64,000 bases of DNA from Anthoceros angustus (taxonomy: Eukaryota; Streptophyta; Anthocerotopsida; Anthocerotales; Anthocerotaceae), in NCBI GenBank assembly GCA_010909165.1, contig MU008167.1, positions 1,166,001-1,230,000 on the forward strand, given 5' to 3'. This document shows positions 1 through 10,860 of this stretch, in pieces. A program made the position numbers and the translations under genes. The notes under the pieces are model-generated. The model was not told the origin of the DNA. It saw only the letters and a program-made list of their open reading frames with translations, and ran no database searches. Each line of letters begins with the position of its first letter. The first letter of the stretch is position 1.

Positions 1-233
1 ACGAACCAAGTTACTACTTGCCAGACGCCAGCCTAGAATAAATCACCAGAATCCTCCTTCAAACTGGAGCTAGAGACAAAGACCACTGAAATCCTTTCCA
101 GATGAATGTGCAGACTGCTGCAAGCAAAATTTGGTGCCTGACACCATTCCAATGTACCTGACCAGCACTGGGCCAAGCGTAAGAGCAGGTTGTCTGTGCT
201 CCATGACATGCAGCTCCCAACATGCCAGCGGGT
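1..233. other. 3' flank of the BTB-SPRY gene
   Basis: This is the stretch downstream of the minus-strand BTB-SPRY stop codon. It is probably 3' untranslated region or flank. A short minus-strand frame occurs at 59-253 but has no recognisable domain and overlaps the end of the real gene. Confidence 0.3.
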
Positions 234-1793
234 CTACATGAAATCTGCATCACTGACTAACTGGATGCGTACTCGGCCTCTCGACATAGCAACAGCAGGG
301 TACAGCTCATGGGGAAGTTTGCTCCATGTAACCCCAAACTTCTCTCCGTCAATGGTAAATGCACAAGTTTTAACTGTCATGTCCACATGGATCCTTACTC
401 TTGAGCCTTTTCGATCACCACACTTCTTCCCGTATCTGGCATCATATAAGATGGAGCCATTGCAAAGCTTGCCAGCAGCGCAGTCGAAACCCCAGCATTG
501 TGAAGGGTCCAATCTTTTCACAGGAACATAAGCATAAAATCCAATAACCAGATCCTTACAAGGCTCCTCGATCAGGATGTCCCATTCGCAAGTACCACTA
601 CTTCTGTTTATGGGCATAGTCGACAATGTGAACTCCGAGCGAGTAGAAAGCAAAGAATCTGAATAATCTCCCCTTCCAAGCACAAACCCATCGTCTGAAA
701 TATCTAAACTGGGGCACTTATAGTGCTCATCCCATTTCATAACATTCATATCCCCTGCTTGAAGGGCTTGATGCCTAAAGGCTGAAGCCAACACCGAGAA
801 AGGTATGATGTCCAGGGGCTCCAGCACCTTACCTAAAATTTGAGGATGAACAAGTTGGAAATTGACCACCGACCAGGATTTGTCTAGCTGCTTTACCCAA
901 TCCTCCACTTGAACACCAAGCCCTGGTTCCACAGGTGCCACATCGGCCTTAGGAGAAAACTTGACAGCTTTCTTCAGAGGCTTCAGCTGGCCACGAAGCA
1001 CTTCTTCATCCGGCAAGTACGGCTCAAGAGATTCCGCTGCCTCGAGGGACACCTTGGATGAAGACCAAAGCAGTAAGTTCCTTGCCCTAAGATACTCCTC
1101 AAACGATATGGTACACCTGTTGGTGCTCTCAGTCCAGTTGAGAAACACATTGAAAGCCTTCAAGGAGAGGGCACTCAGATCAGCTGCCCTCCACGAAATA
1201 GCCCGTAGAGTCCAAGCCATGTGAGAAACCAATCTCCTCACAATCAAGTCGTTCTCCTTCAGATCCTTATCCTGCACACCAATGGCCATCGCGCTGATCT
1301 CCACAAGAAGCGAGAAGCACCTGGCCAGCATCCCCGCATCCTTCACCTTCTTCAACGCCGGCTCCAGAAACATGAGCACATGCCTCTGCAACTTAGGAAG
1401 CAAAAGGAAGTCACCAACATGTAAAACCTCGAATGCCGAGCTCATGGTCAGAGCATTCTGCTTCACACCTCCAGTGTACAGAAACTCCAGCGTCGGAAGA
1501 AGAGCTGAAGAGCTGATATCAGGCAGAGGGATCTCACTCAGCATTGTCTCCGCCATCCCGTTCATTAGCATGCTCCTCAGCACCTTCGATCTGGCCACCA
1601 AAATCAAGCGACAAGCATGCACTCGCACTCCATCCTTGCATACAAATTCCACATCACTGAACTCTGCGCTGTTGAACACCATAAGAAGATCCTCGGCCAG
1701 TCCCTCCACATCCGTGTCCACCCCTTGCTCTGGCTCCTCCAGTAGCAAAGAATTCTCCGGCAGACCATCCTCTGCCTCCTCGGCGGTCGCCAT
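234..1793 (-). CDS. BTB/POZ-BACK-SPRY domain protein
   Basis: This single-exon reading frame gives 519 residues from the ATG at 1793. The frame stays open to an ATG at 1952, but the upstream 53 residues look like leader, and MATAEEAEDG followed by an acidic stretch is a more natural start. Residues 38-140 fit a BTB/POZ domain (FSDVEFVCKDGVRVHACR, then FLYTGGV). Residues 145-280 fit a BACK-like helical region with FNVFLNWTES and FEEYLRARNLLLWS. The C-terminal third from about residue 385 resembles SPRY/B30.2 (CEWDILIEEPCKDLVIGF and LPHELYPAVAMSRGRVRI). BTB-BACK proteins usually act as substrate adaptors for cullin-3 ubiquitin ligases, and SPRY domains bind protein partners. The exact role here is inference. 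The minus-strand gene at 15212-16867 is a clear paralogue over the C-terminal two thirds. No frame breaks are seen. Confidence 0.85.
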   Translation of the reverse strand: MATAEEAEDGLPENSLLLEEPEQGVDTDVEGLAEDLLMVFNSAEFSDVEFVCKDGVRVHACRLILVARSKVLRSMLMNGMAETMLSEIPLPDISSSALLPTLEFLYTGGVKQNALTMSSAFEVLHVGDFLLLPKLQRHVLMFLEPALKKVKDAGMLARCFSLLVEISAMAIGVQDKDLKENDLIVRRLVSHMAWTLRAISWRAADLSALSLKAFNVFLNWTESTNRCTISFEEYLRARNLLLWSSSKVSLEAAESLEPYLPDEEVLRGQLKPLKKAVKFSPKADVAPVEPGLGVQVEDWVKQLDKSWSVVNFQLVHPQILGKVLEPLDIIPFSVLASAFRHQALQAGDMNVMKWDEHYKCPSLDISDDGFVLGRGDYSDSLLSTRSEFTLSTMPINRSSGTCEWDILIEEPCKDLVIGFYAYVPVKRLDPSQCWGFDCAAGKLCNGSILYDARYGKKCGDRKGSRVRIHVDMTVKTCAFTIDGEKFGVTWSKLPHELYPAVAMSRGRVRIQLVSDADFM

Positions 1794-2145
1794 GCCCCAG
1801 CTTCGGACCGACCTCCCGATGCTCGTCCACGGTCCGTCCAGGACCTGAAGTTTCCCACACCTCGTAAAACCAACCTGTGTGTAGCCCGTGATTGGTCTCC
1901 GGCCTGTACATCGCAGATTCGCCAGCAACAAATGATTTACAATTGAAGACAACTAGATTCATTATGACCAGCTTAAGGGAATCTATTAGAAATCTGTTGT
2001 AAGTTAAAAGACTCCTTGAAAAGTTGAGACTTTATAAATACGTAGAAGTGGGAATTCTTATCTATGCCCAGGCACTTGTTATCAAAAATTCACCAATACA
2101 GTGTGCATCTTTTAAAAATTAATATAAAAATAATGGTTATATAAT

Positions 2146-4001
2146 AATTGAGAATTAAGGTTCAATTTAAATAAATATTTACCCCTTTACCTATCCTTCT
2201 TTCTGAAATTGTTGCATTTCCCTCGAACTTAAAGGCTTTTTTCACTTATCCTCTTTCTTGTACAATTTTCACCTCCTTAATATTGCCAACCCCAGCCTCC
2301 CCTTACCACCTCCTTGTCTACAAGTCTTCCTGATCACTTTGGCTGAATATTGATTCCAAGAAGCCCCTTTTTGCTGGTTCTCTCAAATTGATTGGCCTTT
2401 AATGGCTCAAGTTCAAACCTTCTAGACTCCTGGCTTGGCCAACTCCTAATTTCCAACTTCCCCTCCCTCTTTTAGTTGGCTCTCCCAAACTGCTAATTGG
2501 CCTTAAAAGGCTTGAGTTTAAACCTTCTAGACTCTTGGCTTGGCCAACTTCCAACTTTGAACTTCCCCTCTCACTTTTCTTTCAACCACATCATCCAGGA
2601 GGACCTCAGAGCATGATACCTTTGTCTAACTTTGTCCCCTATTTCATCCACCCCTCCTCTCAAGCCTAGATTCCAGTTTTACAAGGAAGAGTTTTGTGTT
2701 AATCCTCCTCATGATTTCCCTGCAATCCCACGCTACCTTAGTTTTCCTCTCTCCTTCAAACTTCGTATACTCATTGGTCCATTCCGTGTAAGCTCCCATC
2801 AGCTCCGAATCGAGACTGACAGTTGACTTAAGCCCTCGTCACCTCAAGAAGAATGTATTTGCAAGCTCTGCTCCTTGGACCCAGAAATTGTGAAATGCAT
2901 TTCCTATAGCATTGTCCCACTTATGTTGACATTCGGGCTCGATACACTTTTCGTTTTTAGTGTGCTTATTTTTCCTTGTGCAGATTTTTCTCTTTTCACA
3001 TCCCTAAGCTCTCCGACCATTGTCTTCATGAGCTCCTTATAGCTTTTGCCTCGTTTTTTTATCGTATATAACTTTTAACATTTTTTCTCTTAATCTCAAA
3101 TAGTTATTGTCACTCTAATTCAGACATATGTATACGTACTCTGCTTTTACCTCTATTACGTTGCACTATCTTTGTTACACTATATAATCTTTGTAATATA
3201 TAATATATACTCCTTATATAATCCTTCCACTCTTAACAGACATAAATAATTTTTTTTGTTGTTGTTCAGGAGTTTAGAATTGTAGTATCACTTTGAATTG
3301 CGGGTTTGAATCTCACAAGGTAGATACAAATCTCACAATTTATAAATCGTTGAACGCATTCATGCTTCTATTTTGATTATCTAGCTTTTCTTAGGAGTTT
3401 TGGTAGTTGAGAGCAAGGAGTTGCCTGGATAACACTCCATAGCTTCCTATGATTTTTATTGTGATAGGTATGTGAAGGAAAGAACAAAAACCCTTTTTTC
3501 CTCGTCAACTTCTAACATCATAATTTTTGAAAGGGGTGAATAATCTCGAAGGGGGTTTTCCGTAAATAATCTCTGAAGGGGGTTTTTGATGGGCCCTAAA
3601 ACAGTATTTTTAAGGCATTCCGAAAAACATCTCCGAAAAAAAGGGTGTCACCCACTAAAGTTCCTACTTTCCATCCGGCAATGTTTACATCGAATAGTGG
3701 TATGACTCGAACCTATGGGATTAATGCAAAGTAGGAGCGGTAGGAAGCCGTTCCTTGGAAGGTCGATTGTAAATTCGATTTTGGGAGGAAAATGTGGTTT
3801 AGTAAGGACACAACAAAAGCCACGGACATGGCATTTCAAAGCATGTAACATGTGGAACCAGACGTACAACATTCACTCTCGGACCGGAGAAACCGCGATT
3901 TCGAGTTCACTCATCACGAGTTCAATCCTTCGTCATCACCCGTCCGACTTCTCCGGCATTGTCATCACTATCTTTAGCGGCACTTTGGTATATGAAGCGT
4001 A
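2146..4001. repeat. 1.86-kb tandem duplication, copy 1
   Basis: This is the first of two adjacent direct copies. It begins at GAGAATTAAGGTTCAATTTA and ends just after a TATGAAGC motif. The next copy starts immediately at 4002. The copies are nearly identical over long stretches and differ mainly by indels of 1 to about 12 bases. The unit is AT-rich and contains pyrimidine-rich tracts and a poly-T stretch. No protein family was recognised in it. It lacks TG...CA ends, a primer site and internal retroelement genes, so it does not look like an LTR pair. Confidence 0.85.
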
Positions 4002-5857
4002 ACTGAGAATTAAGGTTCAATTTAAATAAATATTTACCCTTTACCTATCCTTCTTTACGAAATTGTTGCATTTCCTCGAACTTAAAGGCTTTTTCACTTA
4101 TCCTCTTTCTTGTACAATTTTCACCTCCTTAATATTGCCAACCCCAGCTCCCCTTACCACCTCCTTGTCTACAAGTCTTCCGATCACTTTGGCTGAATAT
4201 TGATTCCAAGAAGCCTTTGCTGGTTCTCTCAAATTGATTGGCCTTTAATGGCTCAAGTTCAACCTTCTAGACTCACAGCTTGGCCAACTCCTAATTTCCA
4301 ACTTCCCTCCCTCTTTTAGTTGGCTCTCCCCAAGCGCTAATTGGCCTTAAAAGGCTTGAGTTTAAACCTTCTAGACTCTTGGCTTGGCCAACTTCCAACT
4401 TTGAACTTCCCCTCTCACTTTTCTTTCAACCACATCATCCAGGAGGACCTCAGAGCATGATACCTTTGTCTAACTTTGTCCCCTATTTCATCCACCCCTC
4501 CTCTCAAGCCTAGATTCCAGTTTTACAAGGAAGAGTTTTGTGTTAATCCTCCTCATGATTTCCCTGCAATCCCACGCTACCTTAGTTTTCCTCTCTCCTT
4601 CAAACTTCGATACTCATTGGTCCATTCCGTAAGCTCCCCATCAGCTCCGGTCGGTTGACTTAAGCCCTCGTCACCTCAAGAAGAATGTATTTGCAAGCTC
4701 GCTCCTTGGACCCAGAGATTGTGAAATGCATTTCCTATAGCATTGTCCCACTTATGTTGACATTCGGGCTCGATACACTTTTCGTTTTTAGTGTGCTTAT
4801 TTTTCCTTGTGCAGATTTTTCTCTTTTCACATCCCTAAGCTCTCCGACCATTGTCTTCATGAGCTCCTTATAGCTTTTGCCTCGTTTTTTTATCGTATAT
4901 AACTTTTAACATTTTTTCTCTTAATCTCAAATAGTTATTGTCACTCTAATTCAGACATATGTATACGTACTCTGCTTTTACCTCTATTACGTTGCACTAT
5001 CTTTGTTACACTATATAATCTTTGTAATATATAATATATACTCCTTATATAATCCTTCCACTCTTAACAGACATAAATAATTTTTTTTGTTGTTGTTCAG
5101 GAGTTTAGAATTGTAGTATCACTTTGAATTGCGGGTTTGAATCTCACAAGGTAGATACAAATCTCACAATTTGCCAAATACGTTGAACGCATTCATGCTT
5201 CTATTTTGATTATCTAGCTTTTCTTAGGAGTTTTGGTAGTTGAGAGCAAGGAGTTGCCTGGATAACACTCCATAGCTTCCTATGATTTTTATTGTGATAG
5301 GTATGTGAAGGAAAGAACAAAAACCCTTTTTTCCTCGTCAACTTCTAACATCATAATTTTTGAAAGGGGTGAATAATCTCAAGGGGTTTAGTAAATAATC
5401 TCAAGGGGTTTTGATGGGCCCTAAAAGCGGATTTTTAAGGCATTCCGAAAAACATCTCCGAAAAAAAGGGTGTCACCCACTAAAGTTCCTACTTTCCATC
5501 CAGCAATGTTTCTGTCGAATAGTGGTCGCAAACTCGAACCTATGGGATTAATGCAAAGTAGGAACGGTAAGGAAGGCCGTTCCTTCCGGGAAGGGTCGAT
5601 TGTAAATTCAGTTTTGGGAGGAAAATGTGGTTTAGTAAGGACACAACAAAAGCCACGGACATGGCATTTCCAAAGCACAGTAACATGTGGAACCAGACGT
5701 ACAACATTCACTCTCGGACCCCGGGAGAAACCGCGATTTCAGTTTCACTCATCACCAGAGTTCAATCCTTCGTCATCACTTCGTCCAGCTTCTCCAGCAT
5801 TGTCATCACTATCTTTAGCGGCACTTTGACTGGCAGACTGTATGAAGCCGCGTAACT
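4002..5857. repeat. 1.86-kb tandem duplication, copy 2
   Basis: This is the second direct copy of the unit beginning at 2146. It ends at TATGAAGCCGCGTAAC and then runs into unique sequence. That sequence carries a broken minus-strand coding region whose 3' end (5745-5857) lies inside this copy, so the duplication probably took in the 3' end of an older gene. The equivalent stretch of copy 1 (about 3890-4001) carries short deletions. Confidence 0.85.
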
Positions 5858-6290
5858 CGCAGAGCTTATCTCTTATCGCTTTTTTGTCCACCGCATACAC
5901 ATGTTTCCGTGCGTTCAACACAAACCCATAATACAAGATGGCTGTTTCATTCACAAATACCTCCTGTATGTTTTTTGGGTAATGGACCTTATTCCCTTAT
6001 TTCCTCGGCATCAAATCAGATGGGTTAGCACTCTGACAGGCTATGTATTCCTACACATATAACCCTTCGTACACATCTGTGTGCTCGGTCCGATACCTGT
6101 GGATAAGAAAGTGAGGTCGTGGTGCATTTAGCTTCTCGTCAATGACTCTCCCCAATCCAGAATGGCCTGTTATGCGTGTCCATAGTGCACGGCACTACTA
6201 GAAACATCCCCTTCCAGATTTCCGTAATGTCTCCATTCATCCACGCCATTCCCACTGTTGCCTTCCGGCATTTTGATATGCCCTCAAGTA
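5745..6290 (-). pseudogene. Broken coding region, unrecognised protein
   Basis: Reading the minus strand from about 6290 leftward, one frame gives a coding-like chain that includes GMAWMNGDITEIWKGMF and MDTHNRPFWIG. After a one-base shift near 6150 it continues with VIDEKLNAPRPHFLIHRYRT and then HYPKNIQEVFVNETAILYYG. Two in-frame stops interrupt it at about 5990-6055. The last segment, 5954-5745, is an open 69-residue frame ending in a strongly acidic tail (DSDDNAGEAGRSDDEGLNSG) before a TGA stop. The composition and the continuation of one frame across the stops argue for an old gene or transposon ORF. I do not recognise the family. Plus-strand frames here (for example 6176-6523) are antisense shadows. 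Confidence 0.45.
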
Positions 6291-6299
6291 CATATCACG

Positions 6300-7160
6300 C
6301 TATGGGAGGTCCCTCAATAATGCCTCATCCAGCAAAGCTTCATCCGACACTTGAAGTGCTCAGGTTGTATGATCCACTTCTGCATGTGAAAACCACTTCC
6401 AAGGACGCTGTAGCACTAGCCCATGTTATTCTCCACAATGATAGCAATCTCCTTCTAGTCCACCCAAAAGGCTTCCCACCACTTGTACTCTCTTCAGAAT
6501 ACCTATGGACGCAAATCTTTTAACCTTCCCAAATAGGCCACACCTTCCGGTGATAGGATACCGTTCCTTCTTATCCCCCTAGCTTCACCCGCATGCACTG
6601 TAGGATGGTGCTAAGGGAAAGCGCCGCCGCCCTCCCCAAGATGCTCTGGCGCCGGCCACGGCCGCCCTCCCCCAACACGCCCGCCTTGCCCATGGGCGCC
6701 GGCCGGTCGGCGCCCTCCCTATGGGCTTCTCATAGGCTGTCTTTAAGAAAATTAATATTTAGCGGCTCGATAATCTTGCATTTGCCTTAAAGCCCAAGTG
6801 ATTGCATTGAGTGCCATAAGGTTGAAGACCACAATTGACGAGCTTTTGGATGAGGATCAGCGGACCCTAAATGTTGTGTGGTAGTCGACACCATCCGCAG
6901 CTTAGCCCAAGAATTATACTAATGAATACGAGCAAGCATTGGAGGAGAATGACAGCTTTGACGCAGAGGATATGGACCGCCTTCGGAATTTGGTGGTGGT
7001 CCTTGACTCAGTATCGGCCCAAGCCATAGACGAGTCGCTCGGCCGCACTCTTGAATGACTATTGTCGATGCTGATGACCACTTCCTCCTTTAGCAGTTGT
7101 TTGTTGAAATGTTCTCACGACCATTGAAATAAGACTCCCGCTAATACAGGATTGTTTTCA
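6300..7160. other. Intergenic, GC-rich island and short coding-like scraps
   Basis: About 6600-6720 is a GC-rich CCGCC/GGCGCC island with no recognisable product. At about 6905-7057 the plus strand reads as an acidic helical segment (NEYEQALEENDSFDAEDMDR), bounded by stop codons. It could be a gene remnant. Nothing else is supported. Confidence 0.3.
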
Positions 7161-7162
7161 TT

Positions 7163-7296
7163 GTGTTCCACCACTTGAAAGTAAAAGTTTTCGGTTGTAA
7201 TAAACATATGAAAATGGCAGCCCTCTATGCATTCTACAAAAATGCAGACGGGCCCACACCTTATTGTGCTCTAGTTCTGGAGCGTAGACTTGAAAG
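7163..7296 (+). pseudogene. Host ORF fragment interrupted by the copia insertion
   Basis: A short plus-strand frame (MFHHLKVKVFGCNKH onward) runs straight into the 5' LTR at 7297. The flank resumes at 12825 after the GAAAG target duplication. There the same frame continues for about 18 residues to a TAG at 12882-12884. The frame being kept across the two flanks is suggestive, but the protein is short and unrecognised, so a chance ORF is possible. Confidence 0.25.
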
Positions 7297-7502
7297 TGTT
7301 AACGCATATAGCATACTAGCCCTTAGGGCACGCTTCAGAATATTAAGTTAAGTAGAACTGAACGGGCATACCTAGTATGAACCGAGCAGACGATTCTGAG
7401 ATAGAAACGCTTGGGCAAAGCCCATAATGTAACACACATTTGCTCAAGCTTAATGCAATCCACGATGCAGCAATCTCATGATTGTCTCCATCCATATTCA
7501 CA
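7297..7502 (+). repeat. 5' LTR of copia element 1
   Basis: It starts TGTTAACGCATATAGCATAC and ends CCATATTCACA. It matches 12620-12824 closely, differing around 7385-7395 and by small indels near 7425. It is preceded by the target duplication GAAAG. Confidence 0.92.
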
Positions 7503-7543
7503 TACATTAGAGCAGGCGCCATTACCGAATACCGCACCCCAAA

Positions 7544-7927
7544 ATGGCGGGACATAAAAATACATGATCATGCCGCTCGTAAGAAAGAACGCCGAGACAG
7601 CCAACAGCTCTCGCCTGTGATCTAGAATCACAAAGGTTCCACAGAGAACAAAGTTACCTAAAAGAGGCACAAGAGAATCTATGGCACTACGCTGGATCGT
7701 GACGCTCAATGCTCCTTGTAATCGCCGAAGAATTGCACCTCCGAGGCTTCGGCCGACCCAAGCGACTACGATCGGGCATACGAGATTTCTCCTTCCTATT
7801 CACAGAAGAAATACAAAACCATCCACAATGGTCGCACTTCACAACCATAGTTAGTGCACATTCAACCCATGTAATTGAAAGAATCCATCATCTGCTACAT
7901 AATCCAGATGTAATCGCCTCCCGATAG
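7544..7927 (+). pseudogene. Leader ORF remnant, copia element 1
   Basis: This frame lies between the primer site and gag. It holds a degraded version of the 83-residue leader ORF of copia element 2 (33207-33458, minus). In one frame, with three stops (the last at about 7700), it keeps REQ, LKEA, ENL, HYA, then LLVIAEELHLRGF and FSFLFT in the same order and spacing as element 2. Many of the codon differences between the two are synonymous (GAA/GAG, GCC/GCA, AAC/AAT). That points to a formerly coding, selected ORF. The function is unknown. Confidence 0.55.
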
Positions 7928-8130
7928 TACACGGTTCACCGGACAACCTATATGTTTGCCCTCAAAGAATCGAAATTGAGGAGTCCCTCAACAACATTAT
8001 CCAACAATTAGAGAGTCTAGCGACAACACACCTCAACACCCTCTACAAGATTCTCATCACCCTTCAAGTACAAACAACTTGCCTCCTCAGGCACACAATC
8101 CTCACTTCCTAAACAAGGCGCTTACCAAAG

Positions 8131-8900
8131 ATGGCCCCTCTTCCATCAATCACAAAGGAAGATCGTTTTGACGGCCAGCAACACAACTGAAGTATGGAAG
8201 TTTCGCATCAAATTCAAGGAACGCAAACTCTACTTTGTGGGAGGCGTCAACCCTCCTGTCACCCACACAGAGCCAACGCCACCGCAGCAGAAAGAGGATT
8301 GGGAAGATCAGAATCAACAAGCTAAAAACATTCTCATGCAATCCATGAGATCAGGCCATGTCCAACAAATCGCAGGAGCAGAGACTGCAGCCGAAGCCTG
8401 GCAGCAGCTACATGACATTTATGCCTCAACAGACATCATGCACACTGTGCACACCATTAAAAATTTCTTCGGACTTAGAATGTCTGAAACTGACCAGGTG
8501 GATCAACACACCATTAATTTGTTGGATGACGGTTCACAGCCCATCGCTTCGCCTCAAGAGGACCTCTGCAGCTCTCCTCTTATCCACCCCACGAGTCCCA
8601 GGTAAGCGTGGTGCAATCCCAAGGCGTCCAACCGCTCACCCTTAACAAGGTCAATCATAATGTTGATCAAGAGGCTAGAAGGAAACTACACGCCTACTCA
8701 TTTACAGGAGAATCTTCCTCACGGGCCTTCTTCACGGACAGATCCGGGGACGAGGTCGTGGAAATTGAGGCAGAGAGGGAGGCACTTACCCCAACAGAGG
8801 ACGTGGTAATTATAATCCCTCATGGAAACCAGTATGTGGATCTGAAAATCCCGGCCATACCTCGAAGAATGTAGGTAGCCGTAGGCAACCCAAGGCACCA
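8131..8900 (+). pseudogene. Copia gag (UBN2-type), broken
   Basis: It starts at ATGGCCCCT, with KEDRFDGQQHN followed by a frameshift, after which 8168-8605 is open. Recognisable Gag motifs are WKFRIKF, DQNQQAKNILMQSMR, AETAAEAWQQLHDIYAS and HTVHTIKNFFGLRM, typical of plant copia Gag. The second half (LTLNKVNHNVDQEARRK) is in another frame. No intact CCHC zinc knuckle is left. The protein would package the element RNA. Confidence 0.85.
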
Positions 8901-8999
8901 ACAATCGTGGCAACTTGCCCTCACCATGAAGAGACACTCAAGGGCTTTTCTCACACAAGTGAGTCACCTACCGTCCAACCAGCCCTTTAGCCCTCGTAG

Positions 9000-10295
9000 C
9001 CTCTTGTCTCTCACCATGACGGCCAACACCTGGTACATAGATTCGAGCCTCCCGATATGACCCCACACCACGAATATTTTAGCCACGTCAATACCAAAGA
9101 CACCCCCACTCTTTGTCAGCCTTGGGGACGACACCAAGCACCCTATCTCAGGTCACGGCACTGTCGACCTACACGTCAAGCCCAATTCAACCTTACAAAT
9201 CTCAGATGTGCTGCTGGTACCTGGCCTAACGAAGAACCTCTTCTCAGTCTGGAAAGTGGATCAGTCCGGCTGTTATGTCTGCTTTGGAGGAGACCATTGC
9301 ATAATCGAGACCCCACAAGGGGACCTCCTGGCCACAGGGGACCTGCAGGACGATGATCTCTATCACCTCAACGTTACTACCTCCCCTGCTGCCCACCCCT
9401 CCTCCTTATCTGCAGCAACCAACACCAGTGCATCTTATTTATGGCACGCACGCCTTGGACACATGCATACTCAGCGGATGAAGGACATGTTACAAACTCA
9501 GGCAGCCGCAGGCATATCACTCACCAGGGTTGAAGACTTTGGTATATGTGATGCCTGCTCACTAGGCAAAAGCCATCGCTCCCCATTTCCAAAAGGACCC
9601 TCGACGAGAGCGAACAGAAGACTCCAACTTGTACACACCGACTTATGTGGCCCTTTCCAACGATCACTCTTTGGATACCTTTATTTTATGCCCATGATGA
9701 CGACTACTCTCGCTTCAGGCTCTACCTCAAACACGATCACTCACTTGCCTCGGGACTACAAAACTGGGCGAAAAAGCCGAGAACACCTACTTACCATTAA
9801 ATGCGGAGGTGGTGAATTCAACTCCAACCGTTCACGCAGTGCATGCGGATCAGGATCAGTCACTACTCCACACACCTCTGAGCAGGGTAGCCGAGCGGAT
9901 GAACAGAACCATACAGGGGCTGCGGTCTATCCATGCGATTCATGCGAGGCCTTCCCAAAAGCTACGGCACGAAGCCATGTCTCACGCGATGTACATTACG
10001 AGCAGAGCCTTACCTCCTCCGCCCCAACTTACCCCTTTGAAGCACAGGCGGTCAAAGCTCGACACTCGTATTCGGCTCAGCGTATATGTTCATACACCCA
10101 AGGCTACGACAAAGCTCGACAATCGAGCATGTACATTTTCATCGGATTTTCCGGCGGCGTGAAGGATACAAGCTTATCCATCCATACAACGGGATCACTC
10201 ACTCACGAGATGTCCTGTTCATGGAAGACATGCGGCGCCCTTCTTGATGGGAGCATGAACCCCGAGTTCCCCAATCGCACACGGAGGGGCCGATG
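9000..10295 (+). pseudogene. Copia protease and integrase region, broken
   Basis: At about 9025 the retroelement protease start NTWYIDS is visible, with a frame break right after it. From 9208 a long frame runs through VPGLTKNLFSV, the pre-integrase zinc-binding region (LWHARLGHMHTQRMKDML, then GICDACSLGKSHRSPFPKG) and the start of the integrase core (HTDLCGPF). Downstream integrase pieces sit in alternating frames: TPHTSEQ, then AERMNRTIQGLRS at about 9890. The element's integrase could not be made as one protein. Confidence 0.88.
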
Positions 10296-10860
10296 AGGCG
10301 ACATCGACCCTCCGCCCCCACCCACTCCTCCACCGTCCCTCACCAACTCCTCCACCCCCTGCGGCCTCCCCCACCCCTACACCTGGCTCGCGCTCGGCCA
10401 CAATCGACATCCTCTTTGGGGACTTGACATTCCAGTGGCGGTCACTCACCATCAACGCCTCGGACTCCAGCGGCGCCATCGCCTCGGGCGGCAGGGGACC
10501 CGGCGAGCTCGGCAGCGGCCCACAGGGCGGGCTCGCATCACGGCCTCGCGGCGCGCTCCCACGCGCCAGCGGCCGCATGGCGGACCCATGGCCGCCTCGG
10601 CAGCTCCATGGCGGCAGTGCACCGCCCCTCCCCGGCGCGCGCGACCCCGGCCCCGCCTCGGGCGCTTCTCACCCACGCGCGCCTCGGGATCGAGCCGCCA
10701 CCATGGCGCACTCAGGCGCCCGGCACCGGCCGCCAGCGACCAGCGCCTCTCTCACGATCCTCCACCGAACTCGCCTCCTCGGCTCTCCTTCTCGACCCAC
10801 GGGTTCTTCACCGTATAATACTTCAAGCAATTTTATCCGGCACTCCAAAGGCAAGTAGAA
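10296..10860 (+). other. GC-rich hinge between integrase and RT, copia 1
   Basis: This strongly GC-rich, low-complexity stretch links integrase to reverse transcriptase. It is open in several frames at once because stops are rare in such composition, so the overlapping frames here are not evidence of separate genes. An equivalent GC-rich hinge is present twice in copia element 2 (about 27420-28050 and 29980-30620). Confidence 0.7.

Noticed and set aside
2146-5857. The tandem 1.86-kb copies as an LTR pair
   Set aside because: There is no spacer with retroelement genes, no TG...CA ends and no primer site or polypurine tract.
6176-6523. A 115-residue plus-strand ORF
   Set aside because: It is antisense to the broken minus-strand coding region and has no protein-like signature of its own.
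10296-10860. Several long overlapping frames on both strands
   Set aside because: They lie in the GC-rich hinge of copia element 1, where stops are rare by composition. None has a domain.
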